A stretch of 64,000 nt of DNA from Rhizopus arrhizus (lineage: Eukaryota; Mucoromycota; Mucoromycetes; Mucorales; Rhizopodaceae). The stretch is taken from positions 620,001 to 684,000 of the forward strand of contig JAKZZE010000025.1 of assembly GCA_024220505.1 (NCBI GenBank), written 5' to 3'. Position numbers and translations under genes: made by a program. The notes beneath the pieces were generated by a model. The model saw nothing but the letters and a program-made list of their open reading frames with translations, ran no database searches and was not told the DNA's origin. Positions 22,903-34,131 of the stretch are shown one piece after another; within the stretch, counting starts at the first letter, position 1; each line of letters starts with the position of its first letter.

Positions 22903-23699
22903 TCACTATATTAAGGCAGTATAAAAAAAAATAAAAAGAAGAAGGTCAAATAGTCTCTTCTTTATATCTTTTTCTCAGCACAGCACAGTGAATCATGGTC
23001 TGTGTTTTTTCTTGGCTCTTTACGTATTTACAAAAAAAAAAAAAAAAAGGTAAAATGAAGCTATTTTACATTTTTACAAAAAAAAAATGATTTGCTGCGG
23101 AAGATCCTAAAAAGTATTGGGTTGTAAACATTGTCTGCCAAGTGTAAGGCCTCACTTTAATCACTGTGCCACCAAGGTGACATTGGTTCTGATCGATTTT
23201 TAGACTTTTAGGGCAACAGTCTACTGAAATCTATCCTCTTTGTCAGAGGTCACACTAATCAACAATTTGTAGTTCACTCGACTGAGATGATGTTTGCTTT
23301 GTCATTATTTGCATTAAAGTATAAACAAATAGACTATTCCCTTGAATACAAGATGACAACAGATGCTTTTTTTTAAACTGCGCCATTATTCCAAAAAAAA
23401 AAAAAAAAGGGTTACTTTGGAAACATGTTTTATTCATTGTTCATCGTGCTATTGGTTGAGTTTACTTTTTTTCTATTGGTGAAATAGACACTAAAAGAAA
23501 TGCCCATCACTTTGTGTAATCTTGTCACAAAATTAAAAATTCATTTTTTTTTTTTTTTTTTTTTTCATTCAATCTTTTTTTTTTTTTCATTCTCCTTTTT
23601 TCCTTCTTCTTTTCTTATTTACTTACTTCATGTCAACTTGTACTGTGAGGTAAAAGAGAACAAGTAAAGGATGAATAGAAGAGTGAGTGCTTATTGGAG
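22903..23699. other. intergenic, no gene seen
   Basis: AT-rich with several long A and T runs, including a T-rich block (about 23545-23590) upstream of the kinesin-4 gene. No supported feature. Confidence 0.5.
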
Positions 23700-26382
23700 A
23701 TGAATAGGGTGGCTTTGAGAGTAAGACCGTTCTTGGATAAAGAAGAACCAAAGAGTTATCTAAGTTTTATACCCAATCAACCTCATATCATTATCGATCA
23801 AAACAAACAATTTACTTTTGATCATGTCTATCCTCCATCTGTCAGTCAAGAAGATGTCTATCAATCTGCCATTCAACCTTTATTTGATCAGTTCATCACA
23901 GGGTCAGTCATCAACCCAATCGAATCATTCGCTGACATTCTCTTTTAGTTACAATGCAACCATCTTGGCTTATGGGTAATAAAGAATAAAAGATAGAATG
24001 ATATTTATCTATTGTTTATAGACAAACAGGCAGTGGAAAAACTTATAGCATGGGTACATCCTATCATCAACATGATCCAAAACAATATGGTATTGTACCT
24101 CGTTTTGCAGAAAACTTATTTCACTGGATTCAAACTCAGTTAAACAATAACGACATGACTTATAAAGTGAGAGTATCCTTTTTGGAATTGTACAATGAAG
24201 AAATAATTGATTTACTAAACATAAACAACACAAGTATCACTATTCGAGAGGACGTGATTGGAAATATATCTTGGTCGGGTGTATATGAACAAGAAGTAAA
24301 ACAATCTAAAGATCTATTAAAGTACGTGGTCATCATTCCGTCAAAGAGAGTAAAAAGTAATCTTATTGATTAGTTGCTTATATCAAGGATCTATAGCACG
24401 AACAACAGCTTCAACAGACATGAACAGTCAATCTTCTCGATCCCATGCCATCTTTTCCGTCACACTCACCCAACACGTCTCATCCGCAAAAAAAGAAATC
24501 ACCTCCAAATTTCATTTTGTTGACCTCGCCGGTTCAGAAAGAGTATGTCCAACTGATCCTGACCGTCACTGACGTATTTTATAGCTCAAAAAGACAAACG
24601 CAGTCGGTGATCGTGCTCGGGAAGGCATCTCGATCAACGCTGGACTCTTAGCCCTGGGCAACGTGATCTCGGCCCTTAGCGATGACAAACTCCGTGGTCA
24701 GTACATTCCCTACCGAAATTCCAAACTCACCCGACTCCTCCAGGACAGTCTCGGAGGCAACAGTCAGACGCTGATGCTCGCCTGCGTCTCTCCTGCAGAC
24801 AGCAACCAGCACGAGACCCTGAGCACGATCAAGTATGCCAACCGAGCCAAACGGATCACGAACAAGGTCATGATCAATCAAGAACAGAACGAGACAGAGG
24901 CCCTCAAGGAACAAGTCCGCCACTTGCGTCAGGAACTCGAGCTGAGTGATGCCTTCATCAAAGAGGTCCATCTCGAACTTGACGAACTTCGAAAACGAAA
25001 CGAGACGCTCGAGGCCGCCCTCGGTCGTGCCAAGCTGGAGGATGACGAGCTCACCCTGGTCGGTTCGTCCAGTGATGAAAACAATCACCGCCTGTCGGTC
25101 CCAATCCCGACCAGGACCTCGAGTTCCACCAAAAGAAAAAAAAAGTCGTATCATGCCAGCAGTACCCACCGAAAGCGGTCGATGTCGGCTTTGTCTGACC
25201 GGCTCGAGTTCATCGAGAGACAGAAAGATCGGATCAAACAAGATTCTTTGCTTCTAAAGCAATTCAAGGTAACACAGTGGCTTCAAAACATCCTCTAACC
25301 ATTCCATCTAGGCTAGTAAAGAAGTCGATGTCAGCAAGTTGATCAGCTTGTGTCAATCAAGTATCAAAGAGCAAAAGCAGCTCATTCATTCCATCGAACA
25401 AATCCCTCCAGCCGAACCCAAGAACAAAAGGTCCTCTTTACCCCAGCCAAAGCAACCGAAACGGATCTCCAGTGAAACGAGTCACAGGCAGCTCCAGGTC
25501 GAGATGGATCGTCTGATCTTGGAAAATGAAAATATATCCGCTCAAGTGAAACAGATGGGCTTGATTGTCAAAAGGGTGTTTAGTATGATGAATAACGCGA
25601 CGATATCCATACAGCAACTGAAACCGATATTGAATAAAGCAGTCGTTATACACAACACGCTCATCAAGCAAAAGACGAGTGATGTCAGCAAGCGATCTTC
25701 TCTGGAGCAAACAAGATCAGCAGAAGCTATATACCAAGACATCCTAAAGTAAGTGACCCGTCTAAACTCAACCTTGACTCACATCCACCCCAATAGACTC
25801 GTCTCTCTGGAACATGTCAAGAACCACGCGACCTGTGCCGAAATAACCCAAGAGTTGAAACAAAAAAAGATTCAGCTCATGCGGGAACAAAAGGAACTAT
25901 TAAAGGAACGGAAGGAGATGATTACAGAATTCTACAATGACGATGCCTCACAGCAAGACGGTCAGCAGTACATGGATGAGCGAATCGATGAGATCACGAT
26001 CCAAGTCGACTATCTCTCTCTTCAGATACAGGAACTGACCGCGTTCAGCAAACCGAGTTCGAGACCCTCGCTGGCCGACCTGATTCAGCCTCTGAAAGAA
26101 AACGAGCTGAGATCGCTGCTCTTCTTGGTGATCCAGCAGGATGTGATCAGGGGCGTGGTGAAGTCAAGCATGTATCGCTTGGCCGAAGAGACCTTGTACA
26201 GATATCAGCAGGGCCTTGTCCAGTTACGAAGACTGGATAAAGTCATGAACAATCAAATCCTCCAAAACTTGCTCAAATCACCCACCAGAATCCTCACAAA
26301 CGGACTCGTCTTGATCTCTGGTAAAAATAATCCCCCCCCCTCTTTCCGTATCTCTTTAAATAATCATCCTCTTTTTCAATAA
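23700..26382 (+). CDS. kinesin-4 family motor (chromokinesin/KIF21-like)
   Basis: A microtubule plus-end motor. Exons: 23700-23902, 23949-23975, 24022-24321, 24374-24542, 24585-25268, 25312-25748 and 25797-26382, giving 801 residues. The motor is N-terminal. It has VALRVRPFL at the start, P-loop GQTGSGKT, switch [11 protein letters not shown], switch II DLAGSER, and the kinesin-4 block GNVISALSD with [23 protein letters not shown]. The neck and stalk are coiled coil (about residues 345-800). The second exon is only 27 nt. GC content jumps from about 33% to about 60% in the middle of the gene. The last intron position is uncertain: a donor near 26321 and an acceptor near 26440 would give a different short C-terminus. 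The first ATG could also lie in an unseen upstream exon. Confidence 0.9.
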
Positions 26383-27286
26383 ACTCCCATCTTAATATCA
26401 CTCCACACACATGCTGATCTTTTTCCGAGCCCCCCTAGACCGAGCAAGAGAAGGGGGGCGACTCGAACCTTTCGCGTCTTGTCTTTAACCTGACACGCTC
26501 CTGATACCTTTCCTATTGCTGACTTCAAAAAAGACGTCTAGAGATACCGTGCGCTTTAGATAGGCATGCTTTTTGAAGGCGGATGGGTAAGTGTTTCTTT
26601 TGTACATGTCCCTCATCCACTTGTGATTACCTTCTTGTTTGATCAACAGCCAAAAGAGGTAAAGTGTCTAGCCTTCAAAGTTCTTGGACCGAGCTTAATG
26701 TCGGTGTTCTATTGGCCCCATCAAAATGGAATCAACCTCCTTTTTTTTTAGCATTCAAAAAAAAACGTCTATTTCGCTCTTGATTTGAAACAGGTCAAAG
26801 GATACACACGTTCATCTCAAGCCGATGCTTCCTTTTGTTTCTTATAAAAAGTAATTTATACTTTTTTGATTCATCTCTTATAAAAAAATATTTAATAAAA
26901 TATATAGAGCATCACTTTTAACGTTATGGATATCAAAAGAATATCTTTGTCTTCCATTAGCATTTTTGATCAAATAGTCGACATTAAATATTCATCAAAA
27001 ACACGTTCTGTCAATAAATCATGTCGAGTTGTATAAGCAAATGTCTGTTACATCATTCATGCTATTTCATTTGTTAAACTGTGTTTCAGCATTATCAAGC
27101 AAACAAGAAAAAAAAAATACAAATCTTTGGAAAAAAAAATGAAAATACAAAAAGAAAAAAAGTGTGCGGAATTTTATTGGTTTTTCAATAATTTTTTTTT
27201 TTTCTGCTTCCGAGCCGCAGCACAAGTGAAAAGACAGATAAAAAAAGAAAAAAAAAAAATCTTTTTTTCTACCAATTTTATTTATC
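26383..27286. other. intergenic; GC-rich start, then AT-rich
   Basis: The first 100 bases continue the GC-rich composition of the kinesin-4 gene and may include a final exon (about 26440-26490). The rest is AT-rich, with a T-rich leader before the transporter. No other feature is seen. Confidence 0.5.
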
Positions 27287-28963
27287 ATGACCTATTTAGG
27301 TTCCTTATTTAAATTAAAGATACCAGTAACAAACGATCCTCGACTATTACCGTCTTGGCGTAAACGTTTGTTACTGTTTCTTGTATGCTTTATTGCTATC
27401 ATTCCCGGATTTTGTTCAACGATTTATGTAAAAAAAGTGTGTGTGTGTGTTATTTCTGTTGTTGACCTATTCTTCTATTTGTCTAGTTGCCTGCATTGGA
27501 AGCGATCACTGTCGAATTGGACAGTCCTAGTATCATGGTCACCCTTAGTAACTCAGTCTACATGCTATTTATGGGAATTGCTGTAAGTGCAATAGGATGA
27601 TAAGAAAACAGTATTCCTAAGAAAATGACCAGCCTATATTTTATAGTAGCATCAGTGATCACTGGAAGATCCGTCGATCTGTTTATTTTTTTTCTATTGT
27701 GATTTATACTGTTGGTTCACTGGCTGCTGTATTTGCAAATGATATTTATGTTCTACTTGGTATGAGGATATTACAAGCAACCGGAATTTCCTCTGCTTGG
27801 GCTATTGGTGCAGGGTAATGAAGGATGCATAATAAGGGGGGGAATTGAGCTGATCAAGTCCGTTTAGTTCTGTTGCTGATATTTATGAAGTTCATGAAAG
27901 AGGTAATGCGCTTGGTATTTATTTTACTGGCCAGTTTGCAGGACCTTTATTTGGACCGATCATTGGAGGTTATTTAGTAGAAAGATGGGGATGGCGATCT
28001 GTCTTTTGGATACTGTTTGTCTTTGGTTGTTTATTATTAGCACTTGTGTTTTTTGCAATGGAGGAAACATATAGAGAGGAATCTGTTTGGGGAAAAGAAG
28101 ACTATGCAGAAAAGACGGATGAAAAGGAAGAATTGGATGTGGGCAATAGATCTGAACAAGTAACAGCGGTTGAAAGACCTACGATGAATCCACTGGCTTC
28201 ACTGGTACAGAAAAACAAAAAGACAGAATGTATCCATCAGAGGCTTACACTCCATGTAGGCTTTATTGAGACATCCTTTTGTGTTCATTTTTTCCATGGC
28301 AACTGGGTTTGCATTTGGTGGCATGTTTGCAATTGAAAACATGCTTCCGCCACTTTACACGTCTACTTATGGTCTGAGTTCTGGTGTGATTGGCCTGACA
28401 TTTATCTCCCCAGGATTGGGAGAAGTCATTGGTTCCTTGCTTTCGGGCAAATTATCAGATTTTTTTTTGAACCGCGCACGATCCAAACGAGGTGGTATAG
28501 CTATTCCCGAAGATCGGTTAGCACCGAATGTGTGGCCGGCAGCTTTTGTTCTCAATCCACTCTCTTTCTTTTTATGGGGTTGGCCGGTTCAGTTTGGTTG
28601 GAGTGTGTGGGTATCGATCATAATGTTTGGTGTGCAATGCTTTGCGATGGTTCAAATATTTAATCCTGCCATGTCCTATTTGGTAGATGCCGTGTCGGAT
28701 CGTGGAGCGAGTGTAACAGCCGCCGCCAATCTTGTAAGAATGATCTGGTCGTGTGTGTTGAGTTTGATTGGTAAGAAAAAGAGAGGGAAGTCGTCAGTTT
28801 ACAGGAATTCACCCATACTTTTTATTTAGCTAACCCAATGACTGAAGCTGTTGGTCCTGGATGGGTTACTTTCTTTTTTGGCATGCTCAATTTTAGTTGG
28901 GCATTTTTATTACTATTAATGAAATTGAAAGGTTCTAAAATACGTGCATATTCTGGTTACTAA
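27287..28963 (+). CDS. MFS drug:H+ antiporter (DHA1-type), 12 TM
   Basis: A plasma- or vacuolar-membrane exporter of the major facilitator superfamily. Exons: 27287-27427, 27487-27582, 27633-27814, 27868-28204, 28260-28770 and 28830-28963, giving 466 residues. Motif A between TM2 and TM3 reads SDHWKIRRS, and motif C of antiporters reads GPLFGPIIGG. A central charged loop of about 45 residues (EETYREESVWGKED to ERPTMNPLASL) separates two six-helix halves. The C-terminal half shows SPGLGEVIGS and the conserved FNPAMSYLVDAV segment, typical of fungal DHA1 multidrug exporters. All introns are GT-AG and keep the frame. The substrate cannot be told from sequence. Confidence 0.9.
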
Positions 28964-29387
28964 AAGTATAAAGATGCAAATAAATTAATACCAAAGCATA
29001 CAACATCAATCTATTTCTCTTTTTAAAATAAAGCGCAAGCTTCATGTTTTAAATAAAGCAAGTGACAGTTTAGAAATTACACGTGGGAATTGCGACACAA
29101 AATTTTATTAAAACCAGCTATTTCAAGCTATTGTTGATGTCTTTCCTTTTTTTACTATTTTTCCTCACTGTGCAAACTGTATAGGCTGCTTTTATATCCA
29201 TAGCTTGATTGATACAAATGCATATCAACTCGTTACACCACAAATCAAAACCTTTATTTTTTTTTCTTTGTGTGGAGTTTTATTTTATCTTGTGTTCAAT
29301 GAGAAAAAAAAAAAAAAAAAAAAAGTGCTATTGTTCTCCCTTTTTTTCATTTTATATTTTTTTCATTTGTAAACATATAATTTTCAT
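28964..29387. other. intergenic, no gene seen
   Basis: An AT-rich spacer with a poly-A run near 29301-29324 and a T-rich leader before the RasGEF gene. Confidence 0.5.
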
Positions 29388-32300
29388 ATGACAGAAGTAC
29401 CTATTATATGTAGAGTTCAAGCACTTTACCCTTTCAAATCAAATGATCCTTCTTCACTTTGTTTTGAACAAGATGACTATATTGACGTTTTAACGAAATT
29501 ACCTTCTGGTTGGTGGGATGGACTGTAATCATGAATCACTTTTTTTTATACAAAATATTAAACCTTTTTTCTACTAGGTGTAATGGTATGAGAGGCTGGT
29601 TTCCAAGTAATTATGTAAAAGTTGTTGAAGAAGTGGAACAAATATTAGAGCCTGACTTTAAGAGAAGAAATACGGAATACAGATTGAGTTTATTAAGCAA
29701 TCATACACCTGAGTGGATAATACAAAAGACAGAAGACGGTGTAGATACATATTACTACAATACCATCACTGGAGAAATGAGAATTGATCCACCAAATGAA
29801 GAAGGAGAACAAGTCTGTCACAGCGAGAACAGTGGAAATCGTTGGTCTGATCAAAGTACACTGACATCTTCAAACATAGATAGAGAAGTAAATCCAGAAA
29901 TAGGTTTTGTTCATCAAGTCACTAACAAAATAAATATAGAGCCAATACCTTCCTGCTGCTTTAACTAAAACCCTGCAAACAAATAGCAGTTACAATCAAG
30001 AAACAGCATCAGTACCATCCAATCATTTTGTAAATATTCCCTTCTTTCTCCTTTTTCTTTACTCATCTTGTTCTTGTTAGATATCCACTCTTGATCATTC
30101 CCAAACTATACCTTCTCGGCCCTTTTCGACAATCAACGAACCAATGACTTGGCCAAAATTGTTTCAGCATATCGCACTCACCATCCATCAACTCAGTGCG
30201 TCCGTAAAATCCGAACAACGTCAGACATACAACATGAATGCTATCTATATCGTGAACGTGATTCGACACATGCTTGTTTCGTCCAACACAATCGATAAAG
30301 AATCTTCTCCGATTCACCAACATACCAATCTGCGTATTCATCATCGTGCCATGATGGCCAGTCTATCCAAACTGGTCTTGTCTGCACGGAGCGCACATGA
30401 TGATACTCGTATCCTGTCCGAGTGCAACGAGCTGTTGAGTACCGTAAAGCACTTTGTCTCTACCTGTCAAGAACTTTTGATACCTCTTGTACCTGTCGAT
30501 CCACAATTTGTTCAGACCAAGGAAGAAACAGAACCTTCGACAGTAGTTCACAGCAATCGGTACAGTTTGCAATTAAACCTCGCAGAGAATTTGGAAACCA
30601 TGGGCTTATCCATTCAAGATTCTGCAGGGACCATCATGACTTATGTTAACAATTGTTCGGGAGATGATAAAAATTCACTTGTCGTCTTGCTCTTTACTCA
30701 TTTCCGTAATCTCTCCAACCAGACCGGTCTGTTCTTGGCTTATTTGGATGAGACGGATTTTAGCAGCGTGCTGGAACAGTCCGAGATGAGGGACCTGAAG
30801 CAAGGCAAGCAGGCGTTGGCAGATGCCCTCGGGATTCTTTTCATTAAGCTACAGGCCATGACAAGTGAGCATATTGAGGATTTTAATGCGTGTTTGAAGG
30901 CGACGCGAGAAGCTGCGGCTGCTTTGTTTGTGCCCATCGAATTGATCTGTGCGAGTGTGTTGCATTTAGCAAAGAAGAATAGAAGTAACAGTAATGCTTC
31001 TAGTCTTCAAATGAATAATAAAAAGATGGTCTCAATCGAAGAGAAAAAGGAGTCTACCATTGCAGAAGAGATAGAAGAGGAGGAAGAGAAGAAGGCAGAA
31101 GAAAACAAAGAGAGAATAGTAAAAGAGCAAGCGGAAGAAAAAGAAGCTAAAGATGAATCAGTCATACCATTAGAAAGACATCAGTCTGAAATCGTACAAT
31201 CCTCCACTGAAAGGCCTTCCATCGTCCAACGATCTCAAACAACACCCTCTTCAGATAAAATCAAGAAATTCTTTGGCGACGATGCACCTATTACAGAAAC
31301 AGCAAGTACGAAACCTGCAGTCAGTGAGCGTCCTGACTTTTTACAATACGATTATGGACCCAACGATATTGTGTTCAACATGGAAGGTCATGTTAAGGGA
31401 GGTACATTACCAGCCCTGGTGGAAAGGTTGACGATGCATGACTATTTTGATATGAACTTCATCAACACGTTTTTATTGACCTATCGATCTTTTTGTGCCT
31501 CCTCGGATCTGTTGGATCTGTTAGAGGCAAGGTATAACCTAAAATGTCCAGAGGGGTTGACAGAGGAAGAAGCGACGATTTGGGAAGAAAAGAAATTGAA
31601 GTTGGTCCGGTTGCGTGTGTTTAACGTATTGAAGAATTGGCTTGAACTTTACTATAATGAAGATGACAGTGTTTTGCTTGATCGACTGATGGAATTCATT
31701 GAAACACACATCAGAACCACTTTAAAGTTCTCCAATGGACAGCTGGAATCCTTGATTCAAAAGAGAAAAGAAGGTGTCGCTGTAGAAAATGTGGGACTCA
31801 AAAAGATGGTCTTGACCTTGCCTGATCCTCCTGAGCCTATCTTTCCCAAGAATCGAAAGCGATTCAAGTTGCTGGAAATTGATATATTGGAAATGGCGAG
31901 ACAGTTGACTATCATGGACTTTAAGCTGTACAGCTCAATTCGTCCTATTGAGTGTTTAGATAAAGCATGGTCAAGAGATGATGATTCAGTTGCGGTCAAC
32001 ATTAGAGCGTCAATTGAATACTGTAATCAAGTCACTTCTTGGGTTTCTGATGTTATCTTGAGTCAGCAAGACATAAAAAAGAGAAGTGTAATGATCAAGT
32101 ATTGGGTGCAAGTAGCTGAGGTATATGAAACATACTATTTATTTTATTTGTTTGCTTATAAAACATTGTATCATAGAAATGTAGAATGTTGAACAACTTC
32201 AATACATGTATGGCTATCCTATCTGCTTTTGATAATAGTTCTGTAGGTCGGTTGAAGCGTACTTGGGAAGCAGTAGGAGCAAGAACAAATCAAATATTAC

Positions 32301-32695
32301 AGCAGATCCGTAAATTGATGGGAGCCAACCGAAACTTTACAGAATACCGAGCTTTAATTCACTCTGTCAATCCACCTTGTATACCATTCTTGGGTATTTA
32401 TTTGCAAGACTTAACCTTTATTGAGGATGGTAATTCTAATGAACTCAAGAAAAATAAAGAGTTGATCAACTTTGCCAAACGAGCCAAGACAGCTGAAGTC
32501 ATTCGAGAAATTCAACAATATCAATCTTCTTTATACCAATTAAAACCAGTAGAAGAAATACAAGGTTTTATCAAGAGCCACTTATTAAGTACAAGAGATG
32601 AAGAACAATTGTATAATGAAAGTTTAAAGATTGAACCAAGAGAAAGAGAAGATGAAAAGATTACTCGATTATTACAAGAGTCTGGATTCTTGTAA
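29388..32695 (+). CDS. Ras guanine nucleotide exchange factor (Cdc25-type) with SH3 and WW-like domains
   Basis: Activates Ras by GDP/GTP exchange. Exons: 29388-29524, 29578-29887, 29940-30029, 30081-32120 and 32177-32695, giving 1031 residues. An N-terminal SH3 domain (about 6-65: ALYPFKSNDPSSLCFEQDD, WWDG, GWFPSNYV) is followed by a WW-like segment (PEWIIQKTEDG, YYYNTITGE). In that segment the second Trp is replaced (RIDPP). A Glu/Lys-rich linker precedes the REM domain (about 600-720: GGTLPALVERLT, FLLTYRSF). The catalytic RasGEF domain spans about 775-1000 (EIARQ-like EMARQLTIMDF, IKYWVQVAE, NNFNTCMAILSAF, PCIPFLGIYLQDL). The intron 29888-29939 is needed to keep the frame and contains a clear CACTAAC branch site. 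Confidence 0.93.
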
Positions 32696-33629
32696 TTCAA
32701 AACACAAAATTTTATTCTACAATACTTTTAAACTTCGTCCGGAACGGAAAACTAATAAAGATACTATTAATAACCAGAAACCGTTTTAGCTGATTTGTGT
32801 CTGCTATCAATGTAGCAAAGAAGTAATCTTTAAAAGAATCGGAATGAAGCATAACTCATCAGATTGTTTGTGCGCACATAAACCAAAAATGAATACACAT
32901 CACAAAGGCAAAGGATGAAGAAAGATGTAAACAATTTGGTTCAAAGTCATGGTATCGTCATACATCTAATACCATTTCTCTAGATTTGTCTTGTGCTTAC
33001 CTTGCGTAATCGCTCGTTCCTATAATCCTTTTTACATGTATATGAATAGCAGCTATCAAGGTTGAGTAAACCGACTGAGGACCCGTAAATGATAGTGTAG
33101 ATTTGTTCCATAAATGCAAAAGCTACCTGTCTAGAAAGTTCAAGTCTTTATCATACCTTCTGATTACAAAGTGAGTAAATATAGTATAAAACGACATGAA
33201 TCAAATATATTGAAACATTTCAATAAGCTTATATGAGTAAGCATCAAGTTAATAATACTCAATACGTATCGTTATATTATACAGTCAATCTATATCAGTC
33301 TCTATAGTTGCATATGTTGAAGAGGGTATGGCATGAGTTCAACTAAACCAATTGCATATTTTACGTTGCTTGACTCTTCCATGTCATATACATCACAATA
33401 CGATCATTAATAAATGTCTATAGTCATATCAATTCAATTTACACAATATTTTAAGAACTTGAATCCCTTACTCTTGTATAGATATGGATTCCTACATCAA
33501 CAAAAAAAAAATATAAAGATGGTTCATCTACTGGCAGTTCATTTTGCATGAATTTTCGTGACTACTTTAGAAAAGTTTTTCTTTTTTTTATTCTTTTTCT
33601 CTTTTCACAGCAATAGATTTTCAATTCTT
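32696..33629. other. intergenic, no gene seen
   Basis: An AT-rich spacer between two plus-strand genes. No ORF, RNA gene or repeat could be supported. Confidence 0.5.
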
Positions 33630-34099
33630 ATGCTTGATATCATATTAACACGACTAAAAGAGGAAATAGCTATTGATGGCCCTTCAGGTTTTTTCTTTTT
33701 AGACTTGAAAAGATAAAAATATTAATAAAATAGCGCCATTTAGGAACAAACATTGACATTGTTTGGGATTACGTACATGAAATATTAGTAGACATTGCAA
33801 AAAATGCAAATGCAACCTCAACGACACCAACCATTGATGATAGTTACAAGTCATTTATTTGGAAATACATTCGATTGGATCAGGATTTGGGATTTTATGA
33901 AAGCATCGATTGTACATCAGAACAACAGCAGAAACTAACAGAATCCTCTTCAACAAAAATCAGCAAAACTGTACCCAAAAAAGCCAAACGTAAAGCGTCT
34001 TCAAAAGGAAAAGCCAAAAAGAAGATTAAAAAAGCTAAAAAGGCAGATTCAGACGATGATTTTGAAGCATCTGATGAAAGTGAAGAGGAAACAGAAGAG

Positions 34100-34131
<32 letters not shown>

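Noticed and set aside
26435..26490. Possible tRNA T-loop (reverse strand ggttcgagtc) in GC-rich DNA
   Set aside because: The flanking bases do not pair into a T stem, and no acceptor or D arm is seen.
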